In this document: one piece after another, positions 1-8,937 of the stretch | Layout: every line of letters starts with the position of its first letter | Position numbering within the stretch: position 1 is the first letter of the stretch | Assembly (NCBI GenBank): GCA_037042915.1 | Contig: CM073200.1 | Span: forward strand, 3,034,832 to 3,098,831 | Direction of reading: 5' to 3' | Source: Auricularia sp. M13 | Taxonomy: Eukaryota > Basidiomycota > Agaricomycetes > Auriculariales > Auriculariaceae | Length of the DNA stretch: 64,000 bases | The notes under the pieces: model-generated | The model's input: the letters and a program-made list of their open reading frames with translations, nothing else | Databases searched by the model: none | What the model was told of the DNA's origin: nothing | Translations under genes and position numbers: made by a program

Positions 1-2010
1 AAGCTGCTGATGCGCACACTGCCCGACCACTACAACGACCGCAGCATCTACGCGCACTTCCCGATGCTCACCCCGCCCGCGGTGCACGAGATCCTTGCGA
101 AGCTGGGCATCGCGGACAAGTACGACTTCGAGATGAACTCGACCATCAAGACGACCAAGGTCGTCGAGACCGCCGCTGCGTGCCGCAATGTGCTCAAGGA
201 CTGGCGCAACTTCCCTGTTGCGTATGCGGAATTCATGAAGGACATCACTGATGGCTATGGGATGTATCTCGCGCATAATGATACCGTCAAGCATCGTCGC
301 GATCGGCTGCTGGTACGTGTTGCGTTGAGGAACACTCCCGTCCCATCCTGCTCACTCGCTTTGTTGTAGATCCGCGACGCACTCTTCGCGCCCGGGCAGA
401 TCGACCTCTACGCGCGGTTCTACCTCAACCAGACGCGCAAGCTCATCCGCGAGAAGAGCTATACACTTGTGGGCAGTGACGTCCGCTCCGTCGATATCGT
501 CCGCGACGTTGTCAACTTGGTTCCCGTCCACTGGGTCTCCGAGCATGTCGTACGTTACATACCTATTCATTGCGCGAGCGTCTCTCACCTCCCTGCGTGG
601 CAGGCTGGCATCCCGCTCAAGACACACGAGAACCCGCGGGGCGCGCACACCGAGATGGAGGTGTATCAGATGACCGCGGTGATGTTTGAGTGAGCGCAAC
701 ACCTGCCGCAGTCTCGGGCTTCTCCCTTGGCTGACGCTGGCGTCCCATAGGTTCATGTTCCTCAACACGCGCCCTGTCGCCGGGTGGAACCTGCGCGAGC
801 AGTCGCTGGCGTTCTCGCGCATGTTCCTGGGCGAGATCAAGGCGCACCTGCAGGAGATTGCGCGCGGCCACTTCTCGCTGTCCGGCGCGAAGGACGCGCT
901 GATCCACTTCATTGTCGGGCAGAATAGCCACGCGCACGACTTCCTCCGCAGACTTACCAGCATGAACACCACCGCGACCCTTGATGAGCTTGCGTACAGC
1001 GTCCTCGGGACTGTCGTGGCGAGCGTTCCTGATTATGGACAAGGTCTGCCTTGATTTCCCCCCTGGGCCTTTGCTTCGTTGCCACAACTGATTCCGTTTA
1101 GCCGCCGCGCACGTTATCAACTTTTACCTCGAGGAGCACCACCACGCTCAGAAGGAGCACATATGCAGGCTTGCGTTGCGCGTGGACGATGAGTCGAACC
1201 GTCTCTTGACGGGATACGTCCTTGAGGCCCTTCGTGAGTACTAGCCACCTAGGCTCGGATAGTTACTGAGATGCCGCGATGTGTTCTCCAGGTCTCGATC
1301 CGCAGGTGGGATTGCTCGTTTTTCGACTGCACACTCTGTCCTCAACTTTTCTCTAGACCCCCGGCTTGTTCAGAGACGTGGCTGCGGACACCGAGGTGGA
1401 CCAGGGCCCCGGGTTGCCGAAGCTCCGCATCAACAGGGGAGAACGGGTTTTCGTCAGCCTCGCAAAGGCGAACCTAGACGTAAGTGTCTCATTATACTCG
1501 ACCCTGGCCTACAACGCTGAATACTTCACCTTCGCAGCCTGAGGCGTTCGGTCCCGACTGTCATCATGCCATCGACCCGGAGCGTGCGCATAGGGACTAC
1601 CTGTTGTTTAGGCACGGTGCTCAGACGATGCTCAACGACGAGTTCCTCGAAAAGGTAGGGAACTTTGTACCTCAGGCCGTTGAGAGGGTTCCCTTGCTCA
1701 CCTGGCGTACAGACGATGCCCCAGGTCATCCGTGCTGTGTTCAGCCTAAAAAACATCCGTCGCGCTCCCGGACGCAGTGGGCAGCTGAATAGGTGCGTGT
1801 AGTGTGCTCTTGTCGAGTCTCGTCCTCATTATCCACCATGGTGGTGGTCTCTCTAGGATTACCCTTAACTGGCACGGCGCGCCGCGTAAGTTGTATATCA
1901 ACGCCAAGGGCACGATCACTCCGTGGCCCGAATCGCTCGTTATTCAGGTAAGGACTTGCTCCCTCATTGTTACTATTCTAACTGCCTCTGCCTCGCAGTA
2001 CGACGTGTAA
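1..2010 (+). CDS. Fatty-acid oxygenase of the Ppo / linoleate diol synthase family, 3' part
   Basis: The gene is open at the left edge. The visible part is the linker and the P450-like C-terminal domain; the N-terminal heme dioxygenase domain lies outside the window. Exons read 1-312, 370-549, 604-689, 751-1043, 1102-1233, 1292-1305, 1357-1479, 1538-1654, 1713-1792, 1857-1947 and 1999-2010, all with GT-AG junctions in phase; one exon is only 14 nt. Recognisable stretches are NFYLEEHHHAQ, EALRLDPQTPGLFRDV (ExxR region) and VIRAVFSLKNIRRAPG, ending in PWPESLVIQYDV. Family members oxidise linoleate to hydroperoxides, which the P450 domain isomerises to psi-factor oxylipins controlling sporulation. 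Oddity: the heme-binding loop, normally FGxGxHxCLG, reads FRHGAQTMLN, so the cysteine ligand is a methionine. The splice sites look intact, so I infer a gene that has lost P450 chemistry rather than a decayed copy. Confidence 0.88.
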
Positions 2011-2196
2011 GACCGACGTCCCCAAATGTAAAACCTGCCGCACGCGCACAAGTGGGCGTGCAAAGTGTAGCGCAGGGAGGAATCACTTGACTCGACTTGC
2101 AAAACGAACCCCCCCCCCTCCGTTACTCTTACTTTCGTTTAGTATAATAAGTAAGAACATGTAGTACGCCACACACGGACGATGAATCCAATCGAA

Positions 2197-3483
2197 TTAG
2201 CTTTCTGACTTTTCCAACAGACGCTCCAGCCAGGCTGCGTACGCGGTAAAGAGGCTGCTCTCGCCTGCATGCTTGCGAGAGAATTGCAGCAAGGACTGGT
2301 AGCGCTCCGTTGCGTTGCCACCTGTCGCGCGCAGCAACTTCGTGAGGTCTACAGGGCAGAGGTACGGCGGTTGGCGGACGTCCTCGCCCATGGATGCTGT
2401 TCCCTGCATTGCGCATGCAAAGTAGACGCAGTGGTCGAAGCCCATGCAGTGTCCGAGTTCATGCGACGCAGTGCGGCAGATACGCGAGAGCCATAAATCC
2501 GGCTCTGGTTGTACTCCCTTGTAGGACGTATACGCGGATAGAGCTGTGCGTAAAGGCGAATCGTCGTCCGCGATGACAGAGGATTTGCCACTATCCGGAC
2601 CGCCCTTGCGCTTCTTGTTCTGAGATGTGCCGGAGCACTGTGCGTGCACGTATGCCGCACAATGGGATGCAGGCCACGCGTGGAGACGTTCGACTCGTTG
2701 CACAGCGTCCAAGGCTGGGTTATATCGCGCCATCGATACTACGGCGATGCGACTGGCGCCGTATGCCCTGCCACAGAGGAAGTCGTCCTCCTTAGTTTCC
2801 CACATGTCGTGTTCGACGAGCATGATCAACGCATATGCGTCGTCCGGTAATATCGACATCACTGCGTCGAGCAGGTCGTCAGAGTTGAGCTGGCGCGTGT
2901 ACTGTTTATCGGGACACGCCCGTGTCCTTATACGGATGCGTTCCGTAGCTGTGTCCAGACCGATGTATCGAGGCGTTGCAGTAGAGGAACCCGTCCAGGA
3001 GGAGAAAGTCAGCGGGCCGGGGTAGGTCCGCACAGGCATGCCGTAGTAAAAGGCCGCAAGGTATTCTCTGACGTCCTCCATGTTTGGCTTTGAGCCGGAA
3101 ACGCCAGAATTGTTACATGTCACCCACTTCTGAACGAACTGCGCATCAGACGCGATCTTTGGAGGTGCTGCCACGTAGAGGACGTTGCGTTCTGGTACGA
3201 CCGCATTCCTGTCAGGCTCTTTGGTCCATTCGGCCACACTCTGAGCAGGATAGACAGGATCCATTGCAAGATCGTCTTCTGGAAGGACGAGAGGGTATGG
3301 GAAAGTATCCTCCTGTAAGCTGGTTACGGGCAGTGCGGCAGCAGTTGCAAGGTGTTTCAAAGTACGAGAGCGGTATCCAGCTTGCTGGGCATGCGCCGAG
3401 GGTTGAGAGATCATATTCTCGTGAGCGCAAGTCTGCGGGTCCTCGATTTCTGCCGCTGCTGCAGGTCTTTTGCGCGGCGGCAT
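2197..3483 (-). CDS. Archaemetzincin-type zinc metalloprotease (AMZ2-like)
   Basis: A single-exon gene of 428 codons. The signature HELGHCMGFDHC is followed by VYFACAMQG and CPVDLTKL, which is the archaemetzincin pattern: the HExxHxxGxxH zinc site plus the extra cysteines (C-x4-C-x-M and a later C) that bind a second zinc. The N-terminal 30 residues are basic and alanine-rich, then comes a central region with the conserved FSSWTGSS and AYALIMLVEHDMWE segments. It is expected to be a soluble aminopeptidase-like or regulatory protease; its substrates in fungi are unknown. It lies tail-to-tail with the oxygenase on its left and head-to-head, 81 bp apart, with the RNase H2C gene on its right. About 100 residues between the core and the metal site (KKRKGGPDSGK and its surroundings) look like an insert compared with animal AMZ2. 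Confidence 0.9.
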   Translation of the reverse strand: MPPRKRPAAAAEIEDPQTCAHENMISQPSAHAQQAGYRSRTLKHLATAAALPVTSLQEDTFPYPLVLPEDDLAMDPVYPAQSVAEWTKEPDRNAVVPERNVLYVAAPPKIASDAQFVQKWVTCNNSGVSGSKPNMEDVREYLAAFYYGMPVRTYPGPLTFSSWTGSSTATPRYIGLDTATERIRIRTRACPDKQYTRQLNSDDLLDAVMSILPDDAYALIMLVEHDMWETKEDDFLCGRAYGASRIAVVSMARYNPALDAVQRVERLHAWPASHCAAYVHAQCSGTSQNKKRKGGPDSGKSSVIADDDSPLRTALSAYTSYKGVQPEPDLWLSRICRTASHELGHCMGFDHCVYFACAMQGTASMGEDVRQPPYLCPVDLTKLLRATGGNATERYQSLLQFSRKHAGESSLFTAYAAWLERLLEKSES

Positions 3484-3564
3484 GTCGGGGGAAAGAAAGA
3501 TGCGGGACGCGCTCCGAACTCCGACTGAACTAGGCCTCTCCCTTGCACGCCAACCGTGCAGAAC
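3484..3564. promoter_or_regulatory. Short shared 5' region of archaemetzincin and RNase H2C genes
   Basis: Only 81 bp separate the two divergent start codons. No TATA box is evident. Both genes must share this stretch or extend their promoters into each other. Confidence 0.5.
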
Positions 3565-4242
3565 ATGTCGGACGCGTCTATTGCCATCCAGCCCGTGCAG
3601 TCGCTGCCTGACGCATCTCCGAACCTCATGCCGTTTCGTATCGCGTATACTGGCCCGGCGCCGTTCTCAACCTATTTTCGCGTGGCACCCACGAAAGAGC
3701 CAGAGCCGAAGTCTGAGCCAACATCGGACGACGCCAACTCTCCAGCACCACCCAAGCGAGATACTTATACGGCGACCTTCCGGGGGCGGACCATCCAAGG
3801 CACGCGCGTTGCCCTGCCCGAAGGCTACGCGGGCCTGGTACTGCAGAGCGACGCTCCCCTCGCTGCACACACAACGCGCCGCCCAACGTCTCCGAAAAAG
3901 CCGAGAGCCACGTCCGCTGGTCGTAAGGGTCGCAGGACGCGCTCTTCAACTGTGCCGGACGAGAATGAGCCAGCTGAGGCCGAAATGGACGTCGACCCTC
4001 CGACTGACCCGGATTTACTGGCAGAAAACACATCGGCCTCGCGTTCTCTCCTTCCAACTGGGAAATTCGATTCCCTGCTTGTCTGGGGTGCCGACTTTGC
4101 CGTCGACGAGGTGTCAGACGAATATATTCGTGCACTCAACGATTGGACCAGACTCGCAGCAGAGGTGCGCTTCGTCCTGCTTTTAGGCATCCACACTCAC
4201 CAGCTGTAGATCCACAAGCCATTGCCCGTATCCGAATCTTGA
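3565..4242 (+). CDS. Ribonuclease H2 subunit C
   Basis: Two exons, 3565-4164 and 4210-4242, separated by a 45-bp GT-AG intron in phase 0, give 210 residues. The N-terminal half carries the RNase H2C pattern: LMPFRIAYTGPAPFSTYFRV followed by an FRGRTIQGTRVALPEGYAGLVL strand pair. A basic linker (KKPRATSAGRKGRRTRS) and an acidic stretch follow, then FDSLLVWGADFAVDEVSDEY, the C-terminal W-containing element of the family. RNase H2 is a heterotrimer that removes ribonucleotides from genomic DNA and degrades RNA-DNA hybrids in the nucleus; subunit C is a structural partner of subunit B. I chose the ATG at 3565 because it is the first in-frame ATG and leaves a short leader. The last exon encodes only ten residues (IHKPLPVSES). 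Confidence 0.82.
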
Positions 4243-4435
4243 TCCCTTCCAGAGTGCTGTTTGCATCGTGTAGTTGTACTCTCAGCCACAGCATCGTAAC
4301 CCCTCATATTTTCTTCACGAATCCGAACCTGCGCCGTATCTGCGGATACCATGCGGCCCTACTCAGATTGGAAATGCATCTCCGTGCGAGGTCAGGGACG
4401 CGAAACCAGAGCAATCAATAGCCGTATTCACATTG
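4243..4435. other. Intergenic gap
   Basis: Trailer between RNase H2C and the kinase remnant. I see no gene or repeat here. Confidence 0.5.
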
Positions 4436-5060
4436 TCAGCAAGGCCATGGCTTGAATGGGTTCCATAGTTTGAACGCAAAGCGGAGACCGCCAGTGATCC
4501 ATCCAATTACGGCGCGTATCTGAGCCCGACGCCCGTCCAGATCAAATTCTGCACCGAACGACGTCGTCCGTCGAAAGAATGCCTGCCAGGGAACGTCCTG
4601 GATGAGACGATCGAATATATCCAAGCTTTCTGCAGCAGTAGGTCGATCGTCTGGGTTCTCGGCCATCATCAAGGCTCCTAGCTCTTCCAAATATGTATGT
4701 TCCTCGTACGGAAACTGAAATGAACCCACTGGTTTTGTCAACTGAAAAATCCGGCAGGGCTCACGTAGTAGATTCTCACTCAACGTGTGGCATAACGCGA
4801 ATACGTCGCCTTTGAAGGGGTTGTACGATGATGCACCAGAACCGTCAGCAGGTACCTCGGGCAAACGCGTTTGCGTGCCCGTCCAATTCACCCGAGGCTG
4901 TTGACACCCGGGCTTGAATGTCCTGGCGAAGCCAAAGTCGATGAAGAAAAGACGAAACGGCCATTCACGTGTGAGCATGAGATTGGAACATCCGAGGTCG
5001 CTGGAGTAGCCTGTGAATGTCACCGCGGGTGGCAGGGACGAGAACACTTACCAGTGCGCT
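4436..5060 (-). pseudogene. Fungal-type protein kinase, C-lobe half, cut by an LTR element
   Basis: On the minus strand a catalytic-loop exon IAHCDLGCSNLML can be read across a GT-AG intron (exon junction near 5053, acceptor near 5004), followed by FFIDFGFARTF (DFG region), GTQTRLPEVP (activation segment) and SYNPFKGDVFALCH (F helix), then a C-terminal tail. HxD, N and DFG positions are all present in this half. It belongs to the large basidiomycete kinase family whose N-lobe contains HPHN-CVPIL. The 5' half lies to the right of the LTR element at 6908-7224. I call it a pseudogene because an 1.84-kb element sits inside an exon and a small MITE sits further upstream. It could once have been an active soluble kinase. 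Confidence 0.75.
5056..5060. repeat. Target site duplication, left copy (gcgct)
   Basis: The same five bases follow the 3' LTR at 6903-6907, as expected for integrase-mediated insertion. Confidence 0.85.
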
Positions 5061-5222
5061 TGTCAGCAGATGTAGTGACTCGGCTTCCGCGTGTACAGTA
5101 CCCGGCTTTGGCCGCTTTGAATCCGAGAGCTTGTTTCGTCCGGTCCTCGACCATCTGCATTCTGTCTGGTGCACTCTGTCTACTCGCATCGTGTCTCTGC
5201 TCCCCTGCCTCGACTTCTGTCA
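5061..5222 (+). repeat. 5' LTR of gag-only element
   Basis: 162 bp, begins TGTCAGCAGATG and ends CTTCTGTCA; identical to 6741-6902. Confidence 0.9.
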
Positions 5223-5240
5223 GGTTATGAGCCCCGCCTA
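5223..5240 (+). other. Primer binding site, initiator tRNA-Met anticodon arm
   Basis: GGTTATGAGCCC is the complement of GGGCUCAUAACC in initiator tRNA-Met. Copia of Drosophila is known to be primed by a half-molecule of this tRNA cut in the anticodon loop; this match suggests the same mode. Confidence 0.7.
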
Positions 5241-5328
5241 GCACACAAAACTCCATCATTGTCGCCCTCGAACAGCAACTCCACCCTTTTTCCTCTGCTT
5301 CCATTTCTCCGCCTTTTGCACCCGCACC

Positions 5329-6492
5329 ATGGCTTCCACCAGCACCTTCTTCCACATGCTGGGCCTCTTGGACAAGGCATCAGCCTTCACAGGCTCAAAC
5401 TGGGCCAAGTTCAAGACTGAGTTCACCATGACTTTCCAGTCGGACCCGGACTTCATCGGCGTGCTCAACGGTACCATCATTTCCGCTTCTGCTGCTGTCG
5501 CCGCTGCCATCACCTCCGCCTCATCCACGTCCACTGGCACAACATCTACTTCTCCCTCGTCCTCCTCTGCTCGCTCCCTGACCGACACTGTCTGGGCGCA
5601 GTACAACGCGAATGGGCGCACTGCTCTCTGGCGCTGCATCACGTCAGACCTTGTGCGTCAGCGCCACATCAAGCCCGACTGGACCGCTGCCCAGATCTGG
5701 GCCAGCCTCCGTGCCGAATACGAGCGTGACGCACGTGCACCTCGCATCTCGCTCAAACGTCGCATGATGCACGCTGTCCACGATGCGTCCAAGCCTGTTG
5801 ATGTCTTCATAGGCGAGATTGTTGATGCTGCTGACCAGCTCACAGCCATCAGCGCTCCTCCTGGCAAGCACGACGTCGTTGACTGCATTATTGTCAACCT
5901 GCACGCAGACTGGAACATTATCCAGACCCAGCTCATTGCCCGCCCTGGCGATCTGACGCTCGACGAGGTTCGCTCCACGCTCATTGACTGGGAGACGCAG
6001 CAGGGCGCCATCCATGGCACGGGCCCCAATGGCACCGATCCTGACCAGGGTGATGCGCACGCCGTTCGACGCAAGTCTGGCAGGCCTGCTCCGAAGGCCG
6101 CTGCTGCTCCTCGCACTAGCTCGCAGCGCATTTCTCGCAGCCGCCGCCAGCAAGAGTCTGACTCCGAGTCCTCCGTCTCTGACGTTGAGGATTTCAACTG
6201 GGGCAACATCAACGGCGACCTCGATGCTTGCCACCGCTGTGGGCGACATGGCCATCGGGCTTGTGACTGCATTGCCGACATGCCTCGCGATGTCAAGGAC
6301 CGCATCATGGACGAGGTGCGCAACAAGAACCACCGGCGCCGCAAAGACCAGCGCACATCGCGTGCCCATCACCACCGTCGCAGCCCATTGCCGTCCAGCT
6401 CTGACTCGTCTGACGACTACGCTGGATACGCCCATGTACCGTGGCACGACAAGAAGGTGTCTGGTGCAGTTCGCGCGCGCGTTGTAGGGTGA
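5329..6492 (+). CDS. Gag polyprotein of the Copia-type element
   Basis: The frame encodes 387 residues. The N-terminal part (FTGSNWAKFKTEFTMTF, then DTVWAQYNANGRTALWRCI) matches the UBN2/Copia gag pattern in which a W-x(5)-M/F core is followed by an ALW-x-I segment. The middle has the LKRRMMHAVHD and DVFIGEIVDAADQL helices. Near residue 304 is a CCHC zinc knuckle, CHRCGRHGHRACDC. A serine- and arginine-rich tail follows. Gag packages the element RNA into particles. The frame is open throughout, so the protein could be made, with the pol functions supplied in trans. Confidence 0.85.
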   Translation: MASTSTFFHMLGLLDKASAFTGSNWAKFKTEFTMTFQSDPDFIGVLNGTIISASAAVAAAITSASSTSTGTTSTSPSSSSARSLTDTVWAQYNANGRTALWRCITSDLVRQRHIKPDWTAAQIWASLRAEYERDARAPRISLKRRMMHAVHDASKPVDVFIGEIVDAADQLTAISAPPGKHDVVDCIIVNLHADWNIIQTQLIARPGDLTLDEVRSTLIDWETQQGAIHGTGPNGTDPDQGDAHAVRRKSGRPAPKAAAAPRTSSQRISRSRRQQESDSESSVSDVEDFNWGNINGDLDACHRCGRHGHRACDCIADMPRDVKDRIMDEVRNKNHRRRKDQRTSRAHHHRRSPLPSSSDSSDDYAGYAHVPWHDKKVSGAVRARVVG

Positions 6493-6740
6493 GCACTGTT
6501 GCCAGAATGCATTGGGCCTCCATTTGGCCTAAGTGGGGGGGGGTCGGAATATGCGGGAATAGGCTGATACAGCTAATGCCAGCCGTCTGGAGCGTCTGGC
6601 ATTTGCGACACAGCCACCAGATGCGAACACAGCCACCGGCCCCACCGATCAGTTTCAGTGGGGGCTTGGCTTCAGTGGGGGTTCTCTTTTCTTTCTTCCT
6701 CTTCTTCCTGTTCACGCTTCAGCCTTTCGTCAAGTGGGGG

Positions 6741-6902
6741 TGTCAGCAGATGTAGTGACTCGGCTTCCGCGTGTACAGTACCCGGCTTTGGCCGCTTTGA
6801 ATCCGAGAGCTTGTTTCGTCCGGTCCTCGACCATCTGCATTCTGTCTGGTGCACTCTGTCTACTCGCATCGTGTCTCTGCTCCCCTGCCTCGACTTCTGT
6901 CA
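6741..6902 (+). repeat. 3' LTR of gag-only element
   Basis: 162 bp, identical to the 5' LTR at 5061-5222; followed by the gcgct duplication at 6903-6907. Confidence 0.9.
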
Positions 6903-7224
6903 GCGCTATACCCTGCGAATGAAGGTATGCAAGTCCCTGAGATCCAATGGTCAACTTCATTGCTACCACGTCCGCGGCTGCCGCCTTCATACCTACAATC
7001 CTTGACGGAATAAGTCATTTTTATAGCCCTGCACGCCGCAATCCATAGTAGCAGCGAAGTCTCGAAGGGCAGGCATCGCAATAAAGCAAAACTGGAAGGT
7101 CGACGCCTGGCCAGGAATGCTCGGAAAGTCGAAAGTCTCTAGAATGGGCACGCAGATATTGTGAGGATGCGAGCGTCTGGGTTCCACGTTGAGAAAGCGC
7201 AGGATCTTGAGCTCATGGGACGTT
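6903..7224 (-). pseudogene. Fungal-type protein kinase, N-lobe half (same gene as 4436-5060)
   Basis: Reading minus from 7216: SHELKILRFLNVEP, then SHPHNICVPILETFDFPS, then FIAMPALRDF, and after an intron-like break LAYLHSQGIAH, which runs into the target duplication of the LTR element. These are the alphaC/hinge parts of the same kinase family as the fragment at 20830-21613, which reads HELELLRYLNVEP and HPHNICVPILKTLDF. The sequence upstream of SHELK is replaced by a MITE-like palindrome at 7229-7375, and no first exons can be recognised beyond it. Two different insertions therefore hit one gene. Confidence 0.7.
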
Positions 7225-7228
7225 GGTA

Positions 7229-7375
7229 GTGTAGCCGATGTTTGGTTTGGTTTGTTGGGAGCCTTTTTTCCGAACCTCGAACCGAACCTCCTCCCGAACC
7301 ATCAAACCCGAACCTGAGGTTCGGTTCGGGTTCGGTTCGGGTTCGGAAGATTCACGAACCGGACTCCGGCTACAC
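7229..7375. mobile_element. TA-flanked MITE with CGAACC/GGTTCGG repeats
   Basis: Ends GTGTAGCCG (7229-7237) and CGGCTACAC (7367-7375) are exact inverted repeats, flanked by TA on both sides (7227-7228, 7376-7377), as for Tc1/mariner-type insertions. The left interior repeats cGAACC and the right interior repeats GGTTCGG, so the whole 147 bp can fold back. No reading frame. It sits in the 5' part of the kinase gene. Confidence 0.7.
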
Positions 7376-7439
7376 TACCCCAAATGACGCTCGTGCTGCA
7401 AAAAGAAGTATGAATGGCTTAGTCTCCGTTTAACCATCA

Positions 7440-7790
7440 CTCACATCGTTTATGAAGTCCTCGAATGCGTAACATAACGCATATACATCACCTTTGAAAG
7501 GATTGTACGAGGCGGCCGATCAGTCAGAGGGTATCTCAGGTAAGGGGGTCTGCGTGCCGACCCAATTGACCCGACGCTGTTGGGACGTGGGTTCAAACCG
7601 TCTGGCGAAGCCAAAGTCGATGAAGAAAAGGCGGAATGGCGGTCCACAACGAGAGAGCATGAGATTGGATCGTCCAAGATCGCTGTGAAGCGGATGAATA
7701 TCATTGTGGACAGCATGATTGAACACACCAATGTGCTATACCGAGCGAGTGGAGATATGCAAGGCCCTGAAGGTACGATAAGAATTCTTG
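7440..7790 (-). pseudogene. Second fungal-type protein kinase remnant, C-lobe
   Basis: On the minus strand: IAH, an intron of about 43 bp, then CDLGRSNLML, FFIDFGFARRFEP, VNWVGTQTPLPEIPSD and SYNPFKGDVYALC. It is close to the kinase at 4436-5060 (same intron position, same NPFKGDV motif) but lacks an N-lobe. A stop codon lies in frame between PEIPSD and SYNPF, and the right edge runs into a dispersed repeat, so this is a dead fragment. The two remnants are in tandem on the same strand, suggesting a former local gene duplication. Confidence 0.7.
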
Positions 7791-7792
7791 TC

Positions 7793-7970
7793 GAACTACT
7801 GCCATCGGCGTTCCCGAAGGCGCGACCGGAAAATCGCCGAAAAACGCGTGCGCGACCCGCCGCGACCGTCCGCGTCACTGCCGGCGCATTTCTCATCCTG
7901 CACCCTCCACACTCTGGGAATGAGGTCTTGCAGAGGATGCCCGCTATGCACGCGCAAGATTAGTGCTGGT
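7793..7970 (+). repeat. Dispersed repeat, copy 1
   Basis: About 125 bp starting ACTACTGCCATCGGCG and containing GCGACCGGAAAATCGCCG is nearly identical, in the opposite orientation, to 20690-20815; similarity continues more weakly on the right (to 7970 and 20635). Both copies abut kinase remnants, but in opposite relative orientation, so it is an independent repeat rather than part of the kinase genes. No frame is conserved between copies. Confidence 0.65.
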
Positions 7971-8595
7971 GTGATCTCTTTATTAGAATGGCTAATTTAC
8001 ACTCACACATGGCATCGTTGGTCCAGAGCCGCGAGTATCGAGCGAGGAGCGCTCACAACTCATGTACAGGGTCGGTGGTAGGATGATCTATCTTTACAAG
8101 CCCTCGTTTCACAGTGTGTCGCGCTCAGACGTTGCCGCTGCCGAGCCTGTTTACATGCTATTTCACAGCGGCCGTTGAGGACCCAGGCATATCGAATAAT
8201 CCTTAAAGAAAACTGCATAATCCATGGCCATGGTCTACCTACGCGCTACCGGTGTCAGACCTGAGCTAAGTGCGTCGGATGAGCCAGGGGAGCAACAGGG
8301 GAGAATGGATGCTCAGATTGCGTCGAAAATTATGGAGTCGACATTGGCCCTGACACCAGGGGCAAAAGGAACGTCAGTCAAAATCCACTGACATCGTGTC
8401 AGTCGCACGGTAGTGCACCAGTTTTGCCGCATCCCAACCGCCCGGCGAACGCGCAAAATGCCGTAAAGCTCCCGATGCTTGACCAGCTCTCTCTTCATTT
8501 CCCACTGGCTGTACATTTGATGCTGTGAGGGTGGGCGGCATGGCTCTAGCACCATATAGCATTCGTCGTTGACAGGCTCTTCCTTAGATGCTGCT
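7971..8595. other. Repeat-derived stretch without a gene
   Basis: 8351-8408 carries CAGGGGCAAAAGGAACGTCAG and a TGACATCGTGTCAGTC end that matches, in reverse, 20588-20645. 8414-8555 is a diverged relative, same orientation, of 10785-10905 (shared gatgcttgaccagctctctctt-like core). Otherwise I see nothing that can be named. Confidence 0.45.
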
Positions 8596-8621
8596 TACTG
8601 TAAAGCTAATAATTATTACCG
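8596..8621 (+). repeat. Left arm of a 26-bp perfect inverted repeat
   Basis: TACTGTAAAGCTAATAATTA and six further bases recur exactly, inverted, at 10448-10473. The arms enclose an exon-like fragment and the LTR element at 8751-10144. Confidence 0.8.
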
Positions 8622-8712
8622 GGGCCTCTGTACCGTGACACGTCGGAGACATTACCTTGGGTCTCCCGTGACATGTGACCATGGCCATATGACTGACAAA
8701 AATAACTGATAG

Positions 8713-8750
8713 GTGTACTGGTATTTCTCACCAGGAGGACATGCAGTGGC
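8713..8750 (+). pseudogene. Exon-like coding fragment, left part
   Basis: After an AG at 8711-8712 the + strand reads VYWYFSPGGHAVA; beyond the LTR element it continues as QLDNVVPDYLISGPFQV to a GT donor at 10220. I do not recognise the protein. It may be a piece of a transposon gene carried between the inverted repeats at 8596 and 10473. Confidence 0.35.
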
Positions 8751-8937
8751 TGTCAGAATGTCTTCTGGTTGCGTGCTTGTAGTGCCCTCGGCAACCTCCG
8801 CTCGCTGTATAGTACACCGGAATGTGCCGTAGGTAGTCTTTGCCGCGAATCACGAAGTACCCCTCGCCGGCTTGCTCACAGCGTCCAACGACCCGAGCCC
8901 CAGGCGACGCGTCACTGTCCAACGACAGTTCTTGACA
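8751..8937 (+). repeat. 5' LTR of short LTR element
   Basis: 187 bp, identical to 9958-10144. I do not recognise a tRNA-complementary site in the bases that follow (ttcgcggccggtgacc). Confidence 0.85.

Larger units (their letters stand above)
5061..6902 (+). mobile_element. Gag-only LTR retroelement (non-autonomous Copia, TR-GAG type)
   Basis: A 1,842-bp element with two identical 162-bp LTRs (TG...CA ends) and a 5-bp target duplication. Directly after the 5' LTR is GGTTATGAGCCC, complementary to the anticodon arm of initiator tRNA-Met; this is the half-tRNA primer site known from Copia elements. A purine tract (caagtggggg) abuts the 3' LTR. The interior holds one gag reading frame and no protease, integrase, reverse transcriptase or RNase H region, so it must rely on another element for those. 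The LTRs show no difference over their length, so insertion was recent. It looks whole for its type. It sits inside a kinase gene exon. Confidence 0.88.
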
